NCBI GenBank assembly: GCA_902777205.1
Contig: CACYSU010000009.1
Coordinates: 1 to 64,000 of the forward strand
Length of the DNA: 64,000 nt
Direction of reading: 5' to 3'
Source: an uncultured Rhodospirillales bacterium
GTDB taxonomy: Bacteria > Pseudomonadota > Alphaproteobacteria > CAAGCB01 > CAG-977
The notes under the pieces are model-generated. The model worked only from the letters and a program-made list of their open reading frames with translations, searched no databases and was not told the origin of the DNA. Made by a program: the position numbers and the translations under genes. Below, piece after piece: positions 55,026-63,339 of the stretch. Within the stretch, counting starts at the first letter, position 1; every line of letters starts with the position of its first letter.

Positions 55026-55448
55026 ATGATCGACCGAGTTCAAACCGCCGTCGCCCTGCGCAACGAAAAGGGTTACAACTGCGCCCAAGCCGTTTTGGCC
55101 GCCTACGCCGACCTGTTCGGGCTGGACGAAGCGACCGCGCTGAAAATCGCCGAAGGATTCGGCACGGGCATGGGCGGCATGGGCGAAACGTGCGGCGCCG
55201 TCACGGCCGCGTATATGCTGATCGGGTTGATGAACGCGACCGGAGCGCCGGACAAGGCCGTGCGCGCGGACACATATAAAAAGGTGCGCGAATTCGCCGC
55301 CGCCTTTGCCGAACGGCACAAAACGACCGTTTGCCGCGAATTGAAAGGCGAAGACGGACGCCCCGCCGTGCCGTGTCCCGCGTGCATCCGAACCGCGGCG
55401 GAATTGTTCGAGGAAATGCTGCGGCATAAAAATCAATCAAACGATTGA
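55026..55448 (+). CDS. C_GCAxxG_C_C family redox-type protein
   Basis: Cytosolic protein of 140 residues. Conserved Cys positions match the C_GCAxxG_C_C family: YNCAQAVLAAYADLFG, GMGETCGAVTAAYMLIGLM, TTVCRELKG and PCPACIRTAAELFEE. Members are common in anaerobes and thought to bind metal or act in redox chemistry; the function is not established. AAAGGAG lies 8 nt before the ATG at 55026. Confidence 0.9.
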   Translation: MIDRVQTAVALRNEKGYNCAQAVLAAYADLFGLDEATALKIAEGFGTGMGGMGETCGAVTAAYMLIGLMNATGAPDKAVRADTYKKVREFAAAFAERHKTTVCRELKGEDGRPAVPCPACIRTAAELFEEMLRHKNQSND

Positions 55449-55503
55449 CTTTCATCATTGCCGCCGTTATAGTCCTTTGCGTTATCGACAAAAGGACGAC
55501 ACG

Positions 55504-56151
55504 ATGAAAGATTCCAAAAGCAGGTTGTTTGAAACGGCGCGCCATTTGTTCGCGCTGAAAGGGTATCAGGCGACTTCGACACGCGGCATCGCCGACAAGG
55601 CGCGCGTCAACATTTCCGCCATCACTTATTATTTCGACAGCAAACTGGGGCTGTACCGCGCCGTTTTGTCGGACATCGCCCGCCGCGTCAAAAACGAGCT
55701 GAGCGATAAAACGACGATCGCGACGGATTTGATGAACAATCCGGAAACGACGCCGCAACAGGCGCAGGATCTGCTGTTCGGATTGATTTCGGATTTGTGC
55801 GTCCTGTTGTGTTCCCGACGCCTGCCCAGCGAGGATGTCGTCATTTTCCTGCACGAATATTCCGTCCCCGGCGAAGCGTTCGACACCCTGTATCAGGAAC
55901 TGATCTGTCCGGTTTATGAAAATTGCGCCGATTTGATCGTCAAAGCGACCGGCGACAAAATCGACCGCGAAGACGCGATCCTGTACACGTTCCAGCTGTT
56001 CGCGCAGATGTTCGTGTTCAAATCCCGCAAACAAACGATTTTGCAGCATTTGAACTGGACGGAATACGGCGAACGGGAGGTCGAAAAGATCATCACGATG
56101 ATTTTGGAACACACCCGCGCCATTTTGGCTTTGTACAAAAATAAAGACTAG
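55504..56151 (+). CDS. TetR-family transcriptional regulator (CecR-like)
   Basis: DNA-binding repressor of 215 residues. The N-terminal helix-turn-helix reads LFETARHLFALKGYQATSTR to INISAITYYFDSKLGLYRAV-type sequence (exactly VNISAITYYFDSKLGLYRAV). The C-terminal ligand domain resembles CecR/YbiH (DUF1956). It is 16 nt upstream of the fadL-like gene on the same strand, so it probably controls its own operon in response to a small hydrophobic ligand. That is inference. Confidence 0.88.
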   Translation: MKDSKSRLFETARHLFALKGYQATSTRGIADKARVNISAITYYFDSKLGLYRAVLSDIARRVKNELSDKTTIATDLMNNPETTPQQAQDLLFGLISDLCVLLCSRRLPSEDVVIFLHEYSVPGEAFDTLYQELICPVYENCADLIVKATGDKIDREDAILYTFQLFAQMFVFKSRKQTILQHLNWTEYGEREVEKIITMILEHTRAILALYKNKD

Positions 56152-56167
56152 AAAGAAGAACACACCT

Positions 56168-57463
56168 ATGACTTTTTCCATTTCCAAAACAGCCCTGCCC
56201 CTGTGCGCTTTGGCCGCGGGCGTCATGTTTTCCGGCCGCGCGGACGCCGCGGGTTTCCAGCTGACCGATTTTTCGATGACGGGGCTGGGCCGTTCCTACG
56301 CGGGCGCGGGCGTCGTCGGCGACGATTATTCCGCGATCGCCGCGAACCCCGCCGGCATGACGTTGAAAGGCACGGGCGGACAGGCCGGCGCCGCCGTCAT
56401 CTGGCAGCACGGCGAAGTCAAGGGATCGGCCGATAAAAACAACGGCGCGCCCTATTACCAAAACAGCCGCGTTTCCGGCAAAGACGACGTCGATATTCCC
56501 GTCGCCGTCCCCAACCTGTTCGCGCAATATAAAATCAGCGACGATTTCCGTTTCGGCGTCGGCGTTTACGCGCCGTTCGGCTTGGCCACGGAATATCAGG
56601 ACGGGTGGTTCGGTTCCGATCTGGCCGTCGATTCGGAATTGGAAGTCATTGATGTCGCCCCGTCGCTGGCCTACCGGCTGAACGACAACTGGAGCTTCGG
56701 CGCGTCCCTGATCGCCCGTTGGGGCAAGGTCAAAATGACCAACACGTCCTATGGCGCGGGATTCAGCGATTTTGAAATCGACGGGTGGGGATGGTACGGC
56801 CGGTTCGGCGTGATGTACGAAGCCGACGAAAACACCCGCTTGGGATTGGTGTATCAGACGAAATCGACCGAAGTCGAACACACGCTGAAAGGGTCGCACG
56901 ATATGTACGGCATTCCCAACCCCGCCCCTGGCATCAACATGAACGGCGAATGGGTCGGCGGAACGGTCACGCGCCTGCCCGAACATTGGCAGGTGTCCGG
57001 ATACCGCAAAATCGGCAATTTCGGTTATTCCGCGTCGGTTCGCCGCACGCATTGGCAGAATTTCAACGAATTCACACTGACCTCCACTTCGCCGCTGGGA
57101 TACCACACGTCGTACTATAAATGGAAAAACACGTGGACGGTCGCACTGGGCGTCGATTGGTTCTATAACGACACGTGGACGTGGCGCGCGGGCGTCGCCT
57201 ATGACGAATCGCCCGTTCCGAACGCCGCGGCGCGCACGGTGCGCATCCCCGACAACGACCGTTACTGGCTGTCGGCGGGCTTCACCTATAAAATCAACGA
57301 AAACGTCAAAATGGATGTCGGCTACGCGCATTTGTACCTGCCGACGTACAAGGCGCGCAACGGTGCGAGCAAAAGCGTAAGCGGTTACAAAACACAGTTT
57401 GTTGACGCGAAATACGACGTGAACGCCGAAATTCTGGGCATTCAGTTCCAGTACGATTTCTAA
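56168..57463 (+). CDS. FadL/OmpP1-family outer-membrane transporter
   Basis: Outer-membrane beta-barrel channel of 431 residues for long-chain fatty acids or other hydrophobic compounds. A signal peptide ends GRADAAGFQL. The N-terminal hatch region shows SMTGLGRSYAGAGVVGDDYS and AIAANPAGMTL, the FadL signature NPAG. Many barrel strands follow and the protein ends in FQYDF, the outer-membrane insertion signal. It shares a transcript with the TetR gene and is closed by a strong terminator. Confidence 0.93.
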   Translation: MTFSISKTALPLCALAAGVMFSGRADAAGFQLTDFSMTGLGRSYAGAGVVGDDYSAIAANPAGMTLKGTGGQAGAAVIWQHGEVKGSADKNNGAPYYQNSRVSGKDDVDIPVAVPNLFAQYKISDDFRFGVGVYAPFGLATEYQDGWFGSDLAVDSELEVIDVAPSLAYRLNDNWSFGASLIARWGKVKMTNTSYGAGFSDFEIDGWGWYGRFGVMYEADENTRLGLVYQTKSTEVEHTLKGSHDMYGIPNPAPGINMNGEWVGGTVTRLPEHWQVSGYRKIGNFGYSASVRRTHWQNFNEFTLTSTSPLGYHTSYYKWKNTWTVALGVDWFYNDTWTWRAGVAYDESPVPNAAARTVRIPDNDRYWLSAGFTYKINENVKMDVGYAHLYLPTYKARNGASKSVSGYKTQFVDAKYDVNAEILGIQFQYDF

Positions 57464-57482
57464 GAACGTTATCAATGAAAAA

Positions 57483-57508
57483 GCGGAGCCTGCGCTCCGC
57501 TTTTTTTT
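57483..57508. terminator. Rho-independent terminator between fadL-like gene and mnmA
   Basis: GCGGAGC (57483-57489) and GCTCCGC (57494-57500) with loop CTGC, eight T after and A-rich sequence before. It can serve both convergent genes. Confidence 0.9.
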
Positions 57509-57511
57509 ATG

Positions 57512-58582
57512 TCACCGTTGGATCAATCCGCCGCCGACCACCAAATCGCCGTCGTATAAAACAACGGATTGGCCGGGGGCGATGCCGCGCTGGGTGTTTT
57601 CAAATTCAACCGATATCGAATCCGCGCCGGCCGGCGTGACGGAAACGGGCGTCGGCTGCTGCGACGAACGGATTTTCGCCATCAGGGAAACGGGTTCGGT
57701 CACGGGAACGCCCGCCGTCCAATTCAGCGACGACGCCGTCAATCCGTGACAGACGTTTTGATCCTCGAACCCGACGATGACGTTGTTTTTTTCCTTGTCA
57801 AACCCCAAAACGTACAGCGGTTTTTCCGCGCTGATCCCCAATCCTTTGCGTTGGCCGACGGTATAGTTCCAAAAGCCGTTGTGATGCCCCAGCACTTTGC
57901 CGTCGCGGGTCACGAAATCGCCCTTTTTCGGTTCGGCCTGCAAAATGTCGTTGATGTCGCCGGTGTAAAAATCCTGACTGTCGGGTTTTTCGCTGACGGG
58001 CAATCCGGCCTCGCGCGCGATTTGGCGGATTTCGGATTTCGTCTTGTCCCCTAGCGGCAGCATGACGCGCGCCAGCTGTTCCTGACCCAAACGGTAGAGA
58101 AAGTAGGATTGATCCTTTTTCGGATCGACGCCTTTGAGCAGGTTGTAAAATCCCGTTTTTTCATTCAAAACGACGCGCGCGTAATGCCCCGTCGCGAATT
58201 TGTCGAACTCGATCCCCTGCTGTTTCGCGGCGTCGGGCAAAGCCTGAAATTTGATTTTGGCGTTGCACCACACGCACGGGTTCGGCGTGCGTCCCGCCAT
58301 GTATTCGTGTTTGAAATTTTCCAAAACCGTTTGTTTGTAAATCGCCGTGCAATCGACGACGCGGTACGGGATGTCCAGAATTTCGCAAATTTTCCGCGCG
58401 GATTCGATGTCCTCTTCCTCGTGCGGGGAAAAACAGCCGTCGCCCCCTGTCATATGCGAAAAAGACCGCCCCTTTTCCCAAATGGACATGGTCGCCCCGA
58501 TCACTTCGTGACCGGCTTTTTTCATCAAATAAGCCGCGACCGAAGAATCGACGCCGCCGCTCAGCCCCACCAGAATTTTCAT
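57512..58582 (-). CDS. mnmA: tRNA 2-thiouridine(34) synthase MnmA, non-canonical active site
   Basis: Cytosolic enzyme that thiolates U34 of Lys, Glu and Gln tRNAs, 356 residues. The PP-loop GLSGGVDSSVAAYLMK and the first catalytic Cys in GRTPNPCVWCNAKIKF are present, as are GHYARV and KKDQSYFLY. The block that usually reads SQ-x-x-CF reads SQDFYTGDIND, so the second catalytic Cys is absent. An extra Cys occurs in GGDGCFSPHEEEDI. This looks like a distinct MnmA subtype, perhaps using another Cys or an iron-sulfur cluster. It follows the J-domain gene by 71 nt. Confidence 0.92.
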   Translation of the reverse strand: MKILVGLSGGVDSSVAAYLMKKAGHEVIGATMSIWEKGRSFSHMTGGDGCFSPHEEEDIESARKICEILDIPYRVVDCTAIYKQTVLENFKHEYMAGRTPNPCVWCNAKIKFQALPDAAKQQGIEFDKFATGHYARVVLNEKTGFYNLLKGVDPKKDQSYFLYRLGQEQLARVMLPLGDKTKSEIRQIAREAGLPVSEKPDSQDFYTGDINDILQAEPKKGDFVTRDGKVLGHHNGFWNYTVGQRKGLGISAEKPLYVLGFDKEKNNVIVGFEDQNVCHGLTASSLNWTAGVPVTEPVSLMAKIRSSQQPTPVSVTPAGADSISVEFENTQRGIAPGQSVVLYDGDLVVGGGLIQR

Positions 58583-58653
58583 GACACCCCGCGATTAAAA
58601 AAAACGTGTTCGGGCGGATAATATTTCACGGCGCGCGCGCCGGTCAACACATT

Positions 58654-59253
58654 TCACCCCTGCCTTTTCACTTCCAGCACGCTGACGATCAGGCGATAGG
58701 CCTGCGTCACGTCCTTGAACTTCTCTTCCGACGCCTTGTCCCCGCCGTTGGAATCGGGATGGTAGAGTTTCGCCAGCCGTTTATAGCTGCGCCGCACATC
58801 CTTCATATCCAGCGGAAAACCGACCTCCAGCACTTTGGCCGCCGCGACCAATGCCGGATCCATATGCGACGCCGACGCGTCGGCGCGCATGGACGCGGCC
58901 GGATCGGCGGAATCCCCGAACGCCTCTTTCCTGATGCCCAGCGGATCGGCGAACATCGTCGGGTCGATCCCCGCCCGTTCGCCCAGTTTCCACGTCGGCC
59001 GCTGCCAGCAAACGTCCTGTTTCAGTTCCTCTTCGATTTCCAAAGGGGACATCCCCTGATAAAAATCCCACTGCGCGTTGTATTCCTGAACGTGTTCCAG
59101 ACAGAACCAGTAATAATCCGACAGGGTGCGGTCTTTGGGCGCGCGGAACTCGCCCGCCTTGTGACATCCCTCTTTGTCGCAAACGTGTTCGGGCGCGGCC
59201 GGCGGCCGTCCCGTCAAATCGTCAAAGGAAAACGCGTGTTTGCGGCGCATCAT
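58654..59253 (-). CDS. J-domain co-chaperone-like protein
   Basis: Protein of 199 residues. The C-terminal J domain (about residues 140-199) has DVRRSYKRLAKLYHPDSNGG with HPD, and would stimulate an Hsp70. The N-terminal half has HVCDKEGCHKAGEF and CLEHVQEYNAQWDFY, a possible Cys/His zinc site seen in an alphaproteobacterial J-protein group. The start at 59253 overlaps the DUF2889 stop (ATGA). Fourth gene of the aroK operon. Client unknown. Confidence 0.88.
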   Translation of the reverse strand: MMRRKHAFSFDDLTGRPPAAPEHVCDKEGCHKAGEFRAPKDRTLSDYYWFCLEHVQEYNAQWDFYQGMSPLEIEEELKQDVCWQRPTWKLGERAGIDPTMFADPLGIRKEAFGDSADPAASMRADASASHMDPALVAAAKVLEVGFPLDMKDVRRSYKRLAKLYHPDSNGGDKASEEKFKDVTQAYRLIVSVLEVKRQG

Positions 59254-59810
59254 TCCGCGTCCGTTTTTTCGGGGCGGTAGAAATCCGGCCATTCGCGCTT
59301 GACCATTTCGCCCGAAGCGTCCCACGCCAAACAGGTGTCCAGCGCGTCCGGCGTCACGCCGCGGCAGTATTTCATCATCCGCACCTGCGCCACCGTTTGA
59401 AACGCCGCCTGCGCCGCGCCGATCAGCAGCGAAAACATATGCGTGCATCCCGTTTTGACCGGAATGCGGCGGCGCAATTCCTTTGAAAATCCGGACGTGA
59501 TGCGCAGCCCTTCGACGTTTTTAAAGGCCGCCTGCGCGCACGGGCATTGTTTATAGGGGTATTTGTCGATGCGCACCGTCAATCCGCGCACGACCATGTC
59601 GTCGTCGATCGTCAGCGTCAAAAACATTTCGTGAAACGTTTCCCCCGCCCGAATCACGCCGCCGCGGTCGATGCACGGGCAATCCACGGTGCGGCGGTCG
59701 GAAAAGTGCCCCTCGATATCCCACAGGGAATCGGCGCGGCGGTATCCCGTGTAGTCGATGTGGCGGAAATAGATTTCCTCTCTGTCCGGATCAGTAGTAG
59801 GAAAAATCAT
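59250..59810 (-). CDS. DUF2889 family protein
   Basis: Protein of 186 residues matching DUF2889: DIEGHFSDRRTVDCPCIDRG, EMFLTLTIDDDMVVRGLTVR, PYKQCPCAQAAFKNVEGLRI and the conserved GCTHMFSLL near the end. Cys/His residues suggest metal binding. Members occur with aromatic or lipid metabolism genes; no function is established. The start lies inside the aroB 3' end (20-nt overlap). Confidence 0.85.
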   Translation of the reverse strand: MIFPTTDPDREEIYFRHIDYTGYRRADSLWDIEGHFSDRRTVDCPCIDRGGVIRAGETFHEMFLTLTIDDDMVVRGLTVRIDKYPYKQCPCAQAAFKNVEGLRITSGFSKELRRRIPVKTGCTHMFSLLIGAAQAAFQTVAQVRMMKYCRGVTPDALDTCLAWDASGEMVKREWPDFYRPEKTDAE

Positions 59811-60924
59811 TCTTTTTGCGTCCTTTTTCGTTCAGCACCTTGATCACGGCGTTCGGTTCAATGTCATGCACCAAAACGCCCGATCCGATGCCTTCCAATA
59901 ACACAAAATTCAGATGACTTCCCGTTGTTTTTTTGTCCCTGTGCATCGCCGTCATCAATTCCGACACTTTCAGCGCGTCGAAACGCGTCGGCAATCCCCA
60001 CTTTTCATACTGCTGCGCGACGGCGTCGGGCAATCCGGCGTCGCACAGGCCGAGGTCGGCCGACAGGTACGCCGCCAGAACCGATCCGATCGCGACGGCT
60101 TCGCCGTGCAGGATCGACCCGCGCAGGCCGGAAACGGATTCGATCGCGTGGCCGATCGTGTGGCCGTAGTTCAACAGCGCGCGCAGCCCCGTTTCCTCGA
60201 ACTCGTCGGCTTCGACAACGGCGGTTTTGATGCGGCAGCATTGCTCCACCGCGTAGGACAGAACCGTGTCGTCCAGCACCAGCACGCTTTCGCCGTTGTC
60301 AACCAGCCAGTTCCAGAAATCGGCGTTCAGCGCCAGCCCGTATTTGACCACTTCGGCGAATCCGGCGAGGATTTGCTGCGGATCCAGCGTTTTCAGCGTG
60401 CTGACATCAATGAAAACGGCCTTGGGCTGATGAAACGTTCCGACCAGATTTTTGCCGACCGCCGTGTTGACGGCCGTTTTGCCGCCGACCGAACTGTCCG
60501 TCTGCGCCAGCAGCGTGGTCGGAATTTGGATGAAATCCACCCCGCGCAGCAGCAGGGACGCGCAAAATCCGGCCAGATCGCCGACAACCCCGCCGCCCAG
60601 CGCGACGACGACGCTTTGACGGTCGCATCCCGTTTTCAATACGCGTTCCAGCAATTCTTTGGCGCGATCAAACGATTTGCTGGCCTCGCCCTGCGGAACG
60701 ACCAGATCGAAAACCGTGAACCCCGCCTGTTCCAAGGACGTTTTCACCATCGGCAAATACAGCGCGCCGACCAGATTGTCCGTGATCACGAACACCTTTG
60801 ACGACCGCGCGAACGGTTTCATCATTTCCCCGACGCGCGTTAAAAAATCCGTCCCGATATAGATCGGATACCCGTGTTCCTTCAATCCGACATCAACGCG
60901 GACCAATCCGTCGAAATCCATCAT
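59791..60924 (-). CDS. aroB: 3-dehydroquinate synthase
   Basis: Second enzyme of the shikimate pathway, 377 residues, converting DAHP to 3-dehydroquinate with NAD+ and a divalent metal. Motifs: VVALGGGVVGDLAGFCAS, QIPTTLLAQTDSSVGGKTAV, FHQPKAVFIDVSTLKTL, and the metal-site LLNYGHTIGHAIE and HGEAVAIG. The start at 60924 overlaps the aroK stop (ATGATG), with GGGGG upstream. Confidence 0.97.
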   Translation of the reverse strand: MMDFDGLVRVDVGLKEHGYPIYIGTDFLTRVGEMMKPFARSSKVFVITDNLVGALYLPMVKTSLEQAGFTVFDLVVPQGEASKSFDRAKELLERVLKTGCDRQSVVVALGGGVVGDLAGFCASLLLRGVDFIQIPTTLLAQTDSSVGGKTAVNTAVGKNLVGTFHQPKAVFIDVSTLKTLDPQQILAGFAEVVKYGLALNADFWNWLVDNGESVLVLDDTVLSYAVEQCCRIKTAVVEADEFEETGLRALLNYGHTIGHAIESVSGLRGSILHGEAVAIGSVLAAYLSADLGLCDAGLPDAVAQQYEKWGLPTRFDALKVSELMTAMHRDKKTTGSHLNFVLLEGIGSGVLVHDIEPNAVIKVLNEKGRKKNDFSYY

Positions 60925-61490
60925 TTCCCCCTGTTTTCGGCGAACCTGTCGATTTCCGCCACCAGCCGGCGCAACAGTTTGCCCATTGTTTCCTCTTTGT
61001 ATTTGACGCGAATGTCGGCCTGTTCGTAAAAAGGCCGGCGGCTGTCCGACAGCGCGCGGACGACCGCGGCCGGATCGTCCACGTTCAGCAACGGCCGGTG
61101 CGTGCGCCCCGCCGTGTTGCGGATGATCGTGTCCACATGGGCGTCCAAAAAGACGCTGACCGCCTTTTGCTTGACGGCCTGCCGCGTCAGCGCGGACAGG
61201 AAAGCCCCGCCGCCCGACGCCAGAACGCACGTTTCCCCGTCCAGCAGGCGCGCCATGACGCGTTCCTCCGCCCGACGGAAATCCCGTTCGCCGTAACGGT
61301 CGAACAAATAGCAGATGTCGCCGCCCCCCGCCTGTTCGATTTCACGGTCGGCGTCAACGAACGGCAGCGAATAGATCCGCGCCAGACGGCGGCCGATGCT
61401 GCTTTTCCCGCTGCCCATCATGCCGACCAGAAACAGCGTCCTGTCCAACGGATACGGCACGTGCAGCAACATTTCCTTTTTTTCCGGCAT
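60921..61490 (-). CDS. aroK: Shikimate kinase
   Basis: Cytosolic P-loop kinase of 189 residues that phosphorylates shikimate. Walker A is LVGMMGSGKSSIGRRLA, the shikimate-binding Asp/Arg are in PFVDADREIE and ERDFRRAEE, LASGGGAF follows, and the lid has RTHRPLL. The start was placed at ATG 61490; ATG 61472 is an alternative. aroK-aroB next to xerD is a conserved alphaproteobacterial arrangement. Confidence 0.95.
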   Translation of the reverse strand: MPEKKEMLLHVPYPLDRTLFLVGMMGSGKSSIGRRLARIYSLPFVDADREIEQAGGGDICYLFDRYGERDFRRAEERVMARLLDGETCVLASGGGAFLSALTRQAVKQKAVSVFLDAHVDTIIRNTAGRTHRPLLNVDDPAAVVRALSDSRRPFYEQADIRVKYKEETMGKLLRRLVAEIDRFAENRGK

Positions 61491-61522
61491 TTCGCGATGT
61501 TTCCGGTTGCTGATAAAAAAAC

Positions 61523-61537
61523 CTAACCTTATTTTAA
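61523..61537. promoter_or_regulatory. CtrA-box-like motif between aroK and the small membrane ORF
   Basis: CTAA-N7-TTAA matches the CtrA site TTAA-N7-TTAA at seven of eight positions, in the 102-bp divergent region. Confidence 0.3.
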
Positions 61538-61592
61538 CTTGATTGTGGGATAAGAAAAGAGATTTTTGACATTTTGAACGAAAGGATTCCAA

Positions 61593-61733
61593 ATGCGCCG
61601 CAATTCGCGCTGGTACGTTTATCCGGTTTTGCTCGCCGTCATCGGATTCGGCGTGTTCATCGCCGTGTATGACATCCAAGTCCCCAAAACGACCGTTGAA
61701 AAAGAAATCAGTTATGACCGGCTGCAAAAATAA
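61593..61733 (+). CDS. Small single-pass membrane protein (46 residues)
   Basis: Short ORF with AAAGGA 7-8 nt before ATG 61593. It encodes a basic start (MRRNSRWYVYP), one membrane helix (VLLAVIGFGVFIAVYDI) and a short polar tail ending SYDRLQK. It overlaps the next gene by 20 nt, which suggests real translation and coupling. Function unknown. Confidence 0.65.
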   Translation: MRRNSRWYVYPVLLAVIGFGVFIAVYDIQVPKTTVEKEISYDRLQK

Positions 61734-63339
61734 GCTTTTCGCCGCGGTTTTGTCCCTGTTTTCCGTAACGGCCGCAAACGCGCAAGAGGCGGTCTATCTG
61801 ATCCCGCCCGTGCAGCTGCTGCCCTTGAAACGGATGGAAACGAACGCCTACGGGCTGAGCGTCGGGGCGGAAACGGACGTTTTGAACGGCCGTTTGTGGA
61901 AAAACGCCGCCTATCCGATCACGGCGTCGAAATTCGCCAAAATCCGCGCAAACCTGCCCGCCGCCGCCGAAAAGCTGCGCTACAGGCTGCTGACGCTGGC
62001 CGCCGAACCGCCGCAGGGAACGACGGGACAGTCGTTCATCACCCTGAAGCTGGAGCAGTTGTTTTCGCTGGGGTATTTTGACGAAGCCTACCGTTTGCTG
62101 CGGAAAATCCCCGAAAAGATTCGCACGGACGAACAAAACGCCCTCTACACCCGCGTTTTGCTGCTGACCGATATGCAGGCGGCGTGCTTTTCCGCCGCCG
62201 GCGACGACGCGGACGACCTGTCGGGGCAAAAGCTGGCCGCCGTTTGCAACGCGTTCAACCAAGAGGATGAAAAGGCGTTCACCGCGCTGGAAATCGTCAA
62301 GGAACAGGGCGGGGACGATTTCGTCGCCGCCGCCGTCGAACATTTCCTGCACGGCCGTCCGCTGACCGTTTCGCCTAAAAAGGTCACGCCCTTTACGGCG
62401 GCCGTGTGGCGCAAGGCCGGCGGAGATATGGCCGTTCTGCGGGAAAAGACGGACGCGGCGTGGTTCAAAAAAATGTTTGTCGCGGACGACGCCGTTCCCG
62501 CCGAAGCCAAACTGGCGGACGCCGAACGGCTGGTGCAAAGCGGATTGCTGCCCGCGTCGAAACTGCGCCAGCTGTATCAGCAGATCGAAACCGGCGGAAA
62601 CGTTCCGGCGGACGGAAGCGTGTTTCGCGCGCAGATGATCCAGCAGGCCGCCGCGCTGAGCAGTCTGGCCGCCGACAATTTGCAAAAACAGGATTATCTG
62701 AAGCAAGGCATGGCGTCGGCGAAACGCGCGGGGCTTTCCTACGCTTTCGCCGCGGCGGCCAAGGACGTTTTGGAAACGCTGGCACCGGACGCCGACACGC
62801 TGGCGCAATCCGCGAATCTGATCGAAGCATTCACCTTGGCCGGATTGAACGGAAAGGCCGCGGAATGGATGACGAAAGCGGAACTGGTGTTCCCCGCGTC
62901 CGAAACGGCGGCCGAGGGGTGGGTGTTCACCGAACCGTTCAAAGCCGACAAAAACAGCCGGTTTTTCATTCCCGCGCTGGAAAACATGATGGCGTTCGCC
63001 GAAAAAAATCAAGCCGTTGACGACGCGTTCATCCGGCGGATCGACCGGTTGATGCTGATGTTCAAAACGCTCGACCTGCTGCCGGCCGACGAACGGTGGC
63101 ACTATTCGTCGTTTGCGGAAGAATCGCCCGAAGCCGTTTTGGCCGCCCGCGGAAAAACCGTTTTGCCGGCGAACAAGCCCGTCGGCGACACCGTTTTGGA
63201 CGCGCTGGACGCTTTGGACGGCAGTTACGCCGGATTGCTGAACGCGCTGGGGCTGCTGACCGCCGCGGGATTGGAACGCGAAGCCGTCGAAACGGCGATG
63301 CAGTCGATCGGCCTGATTGAAACGGCCGGCGGCGAATGA
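61714..63339 (+). CDS. Exported alpha-helical protein of unknown function
   Basis: Protein of 541 residues with a signal peptide (NKLFAAVLSLFSVTAANAQEA). The mature chain is long and helical with Ala/Leu-rich repeats suggesting TPR/HEAT-like hairpins (KLEQLFSLGYFDEAYRLLRK, LYTRVLLLTDMQAACFSAAG, YAFAAAAKDVLETLAPDAD). Alphaproteobacterial genomes often carry an uncharacterised protein of this kind between aroK and xerD. Start at ATG 61714. The stop overlaps xerD by 4 nt (ATGA). No enzymatic motif seen. Confidence 0.75.
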   Translation: MTGCKNKLFAAVLSLFSVTAANAQEAVYLIPPVQLLPLKRMETNAYGLSVGAETDVLNGRLWKNAAYPITASKFAKIRANLPAAAEKLRYRLLTLAAEPPQGTTGQSFITLKLEQLFSLGYFDEAYRLLRKIPEKIRTDEQNALYTRVLLLTDMQAACFSAAGDDADDLSGQKLAAVCNAFNQEDEKAFTALEIVKEQGGDDFVAAAVEHFLHGRPLTVSPKKVTPFTAAVWRKAGGDMAVLREKTDAAWFKKMFVADDAVPAEAKLADAERLVQSGLLPASKLRQLYQQIETGGNVPADGSVFRAQMIQQAAALSSLAADNLQKQDYLKQGMASAKRAGLSYAFAAAAKDVLETLAPDADTLAQSANLIEAFTLAGLNGKAAEWMTKAELVFPASETAAEGWVFTEPFKADKNSRFFIPALENMMAFAEKNQAVDDAFIRRIDRLMLMFKTLDLLPADERWHYSSFAEESPEAVLAARGKTVLPANKPVGDTVLDALDALDGSYAGLLNALGLLTAAGLEREAVETAMQSIGLIETAGGE

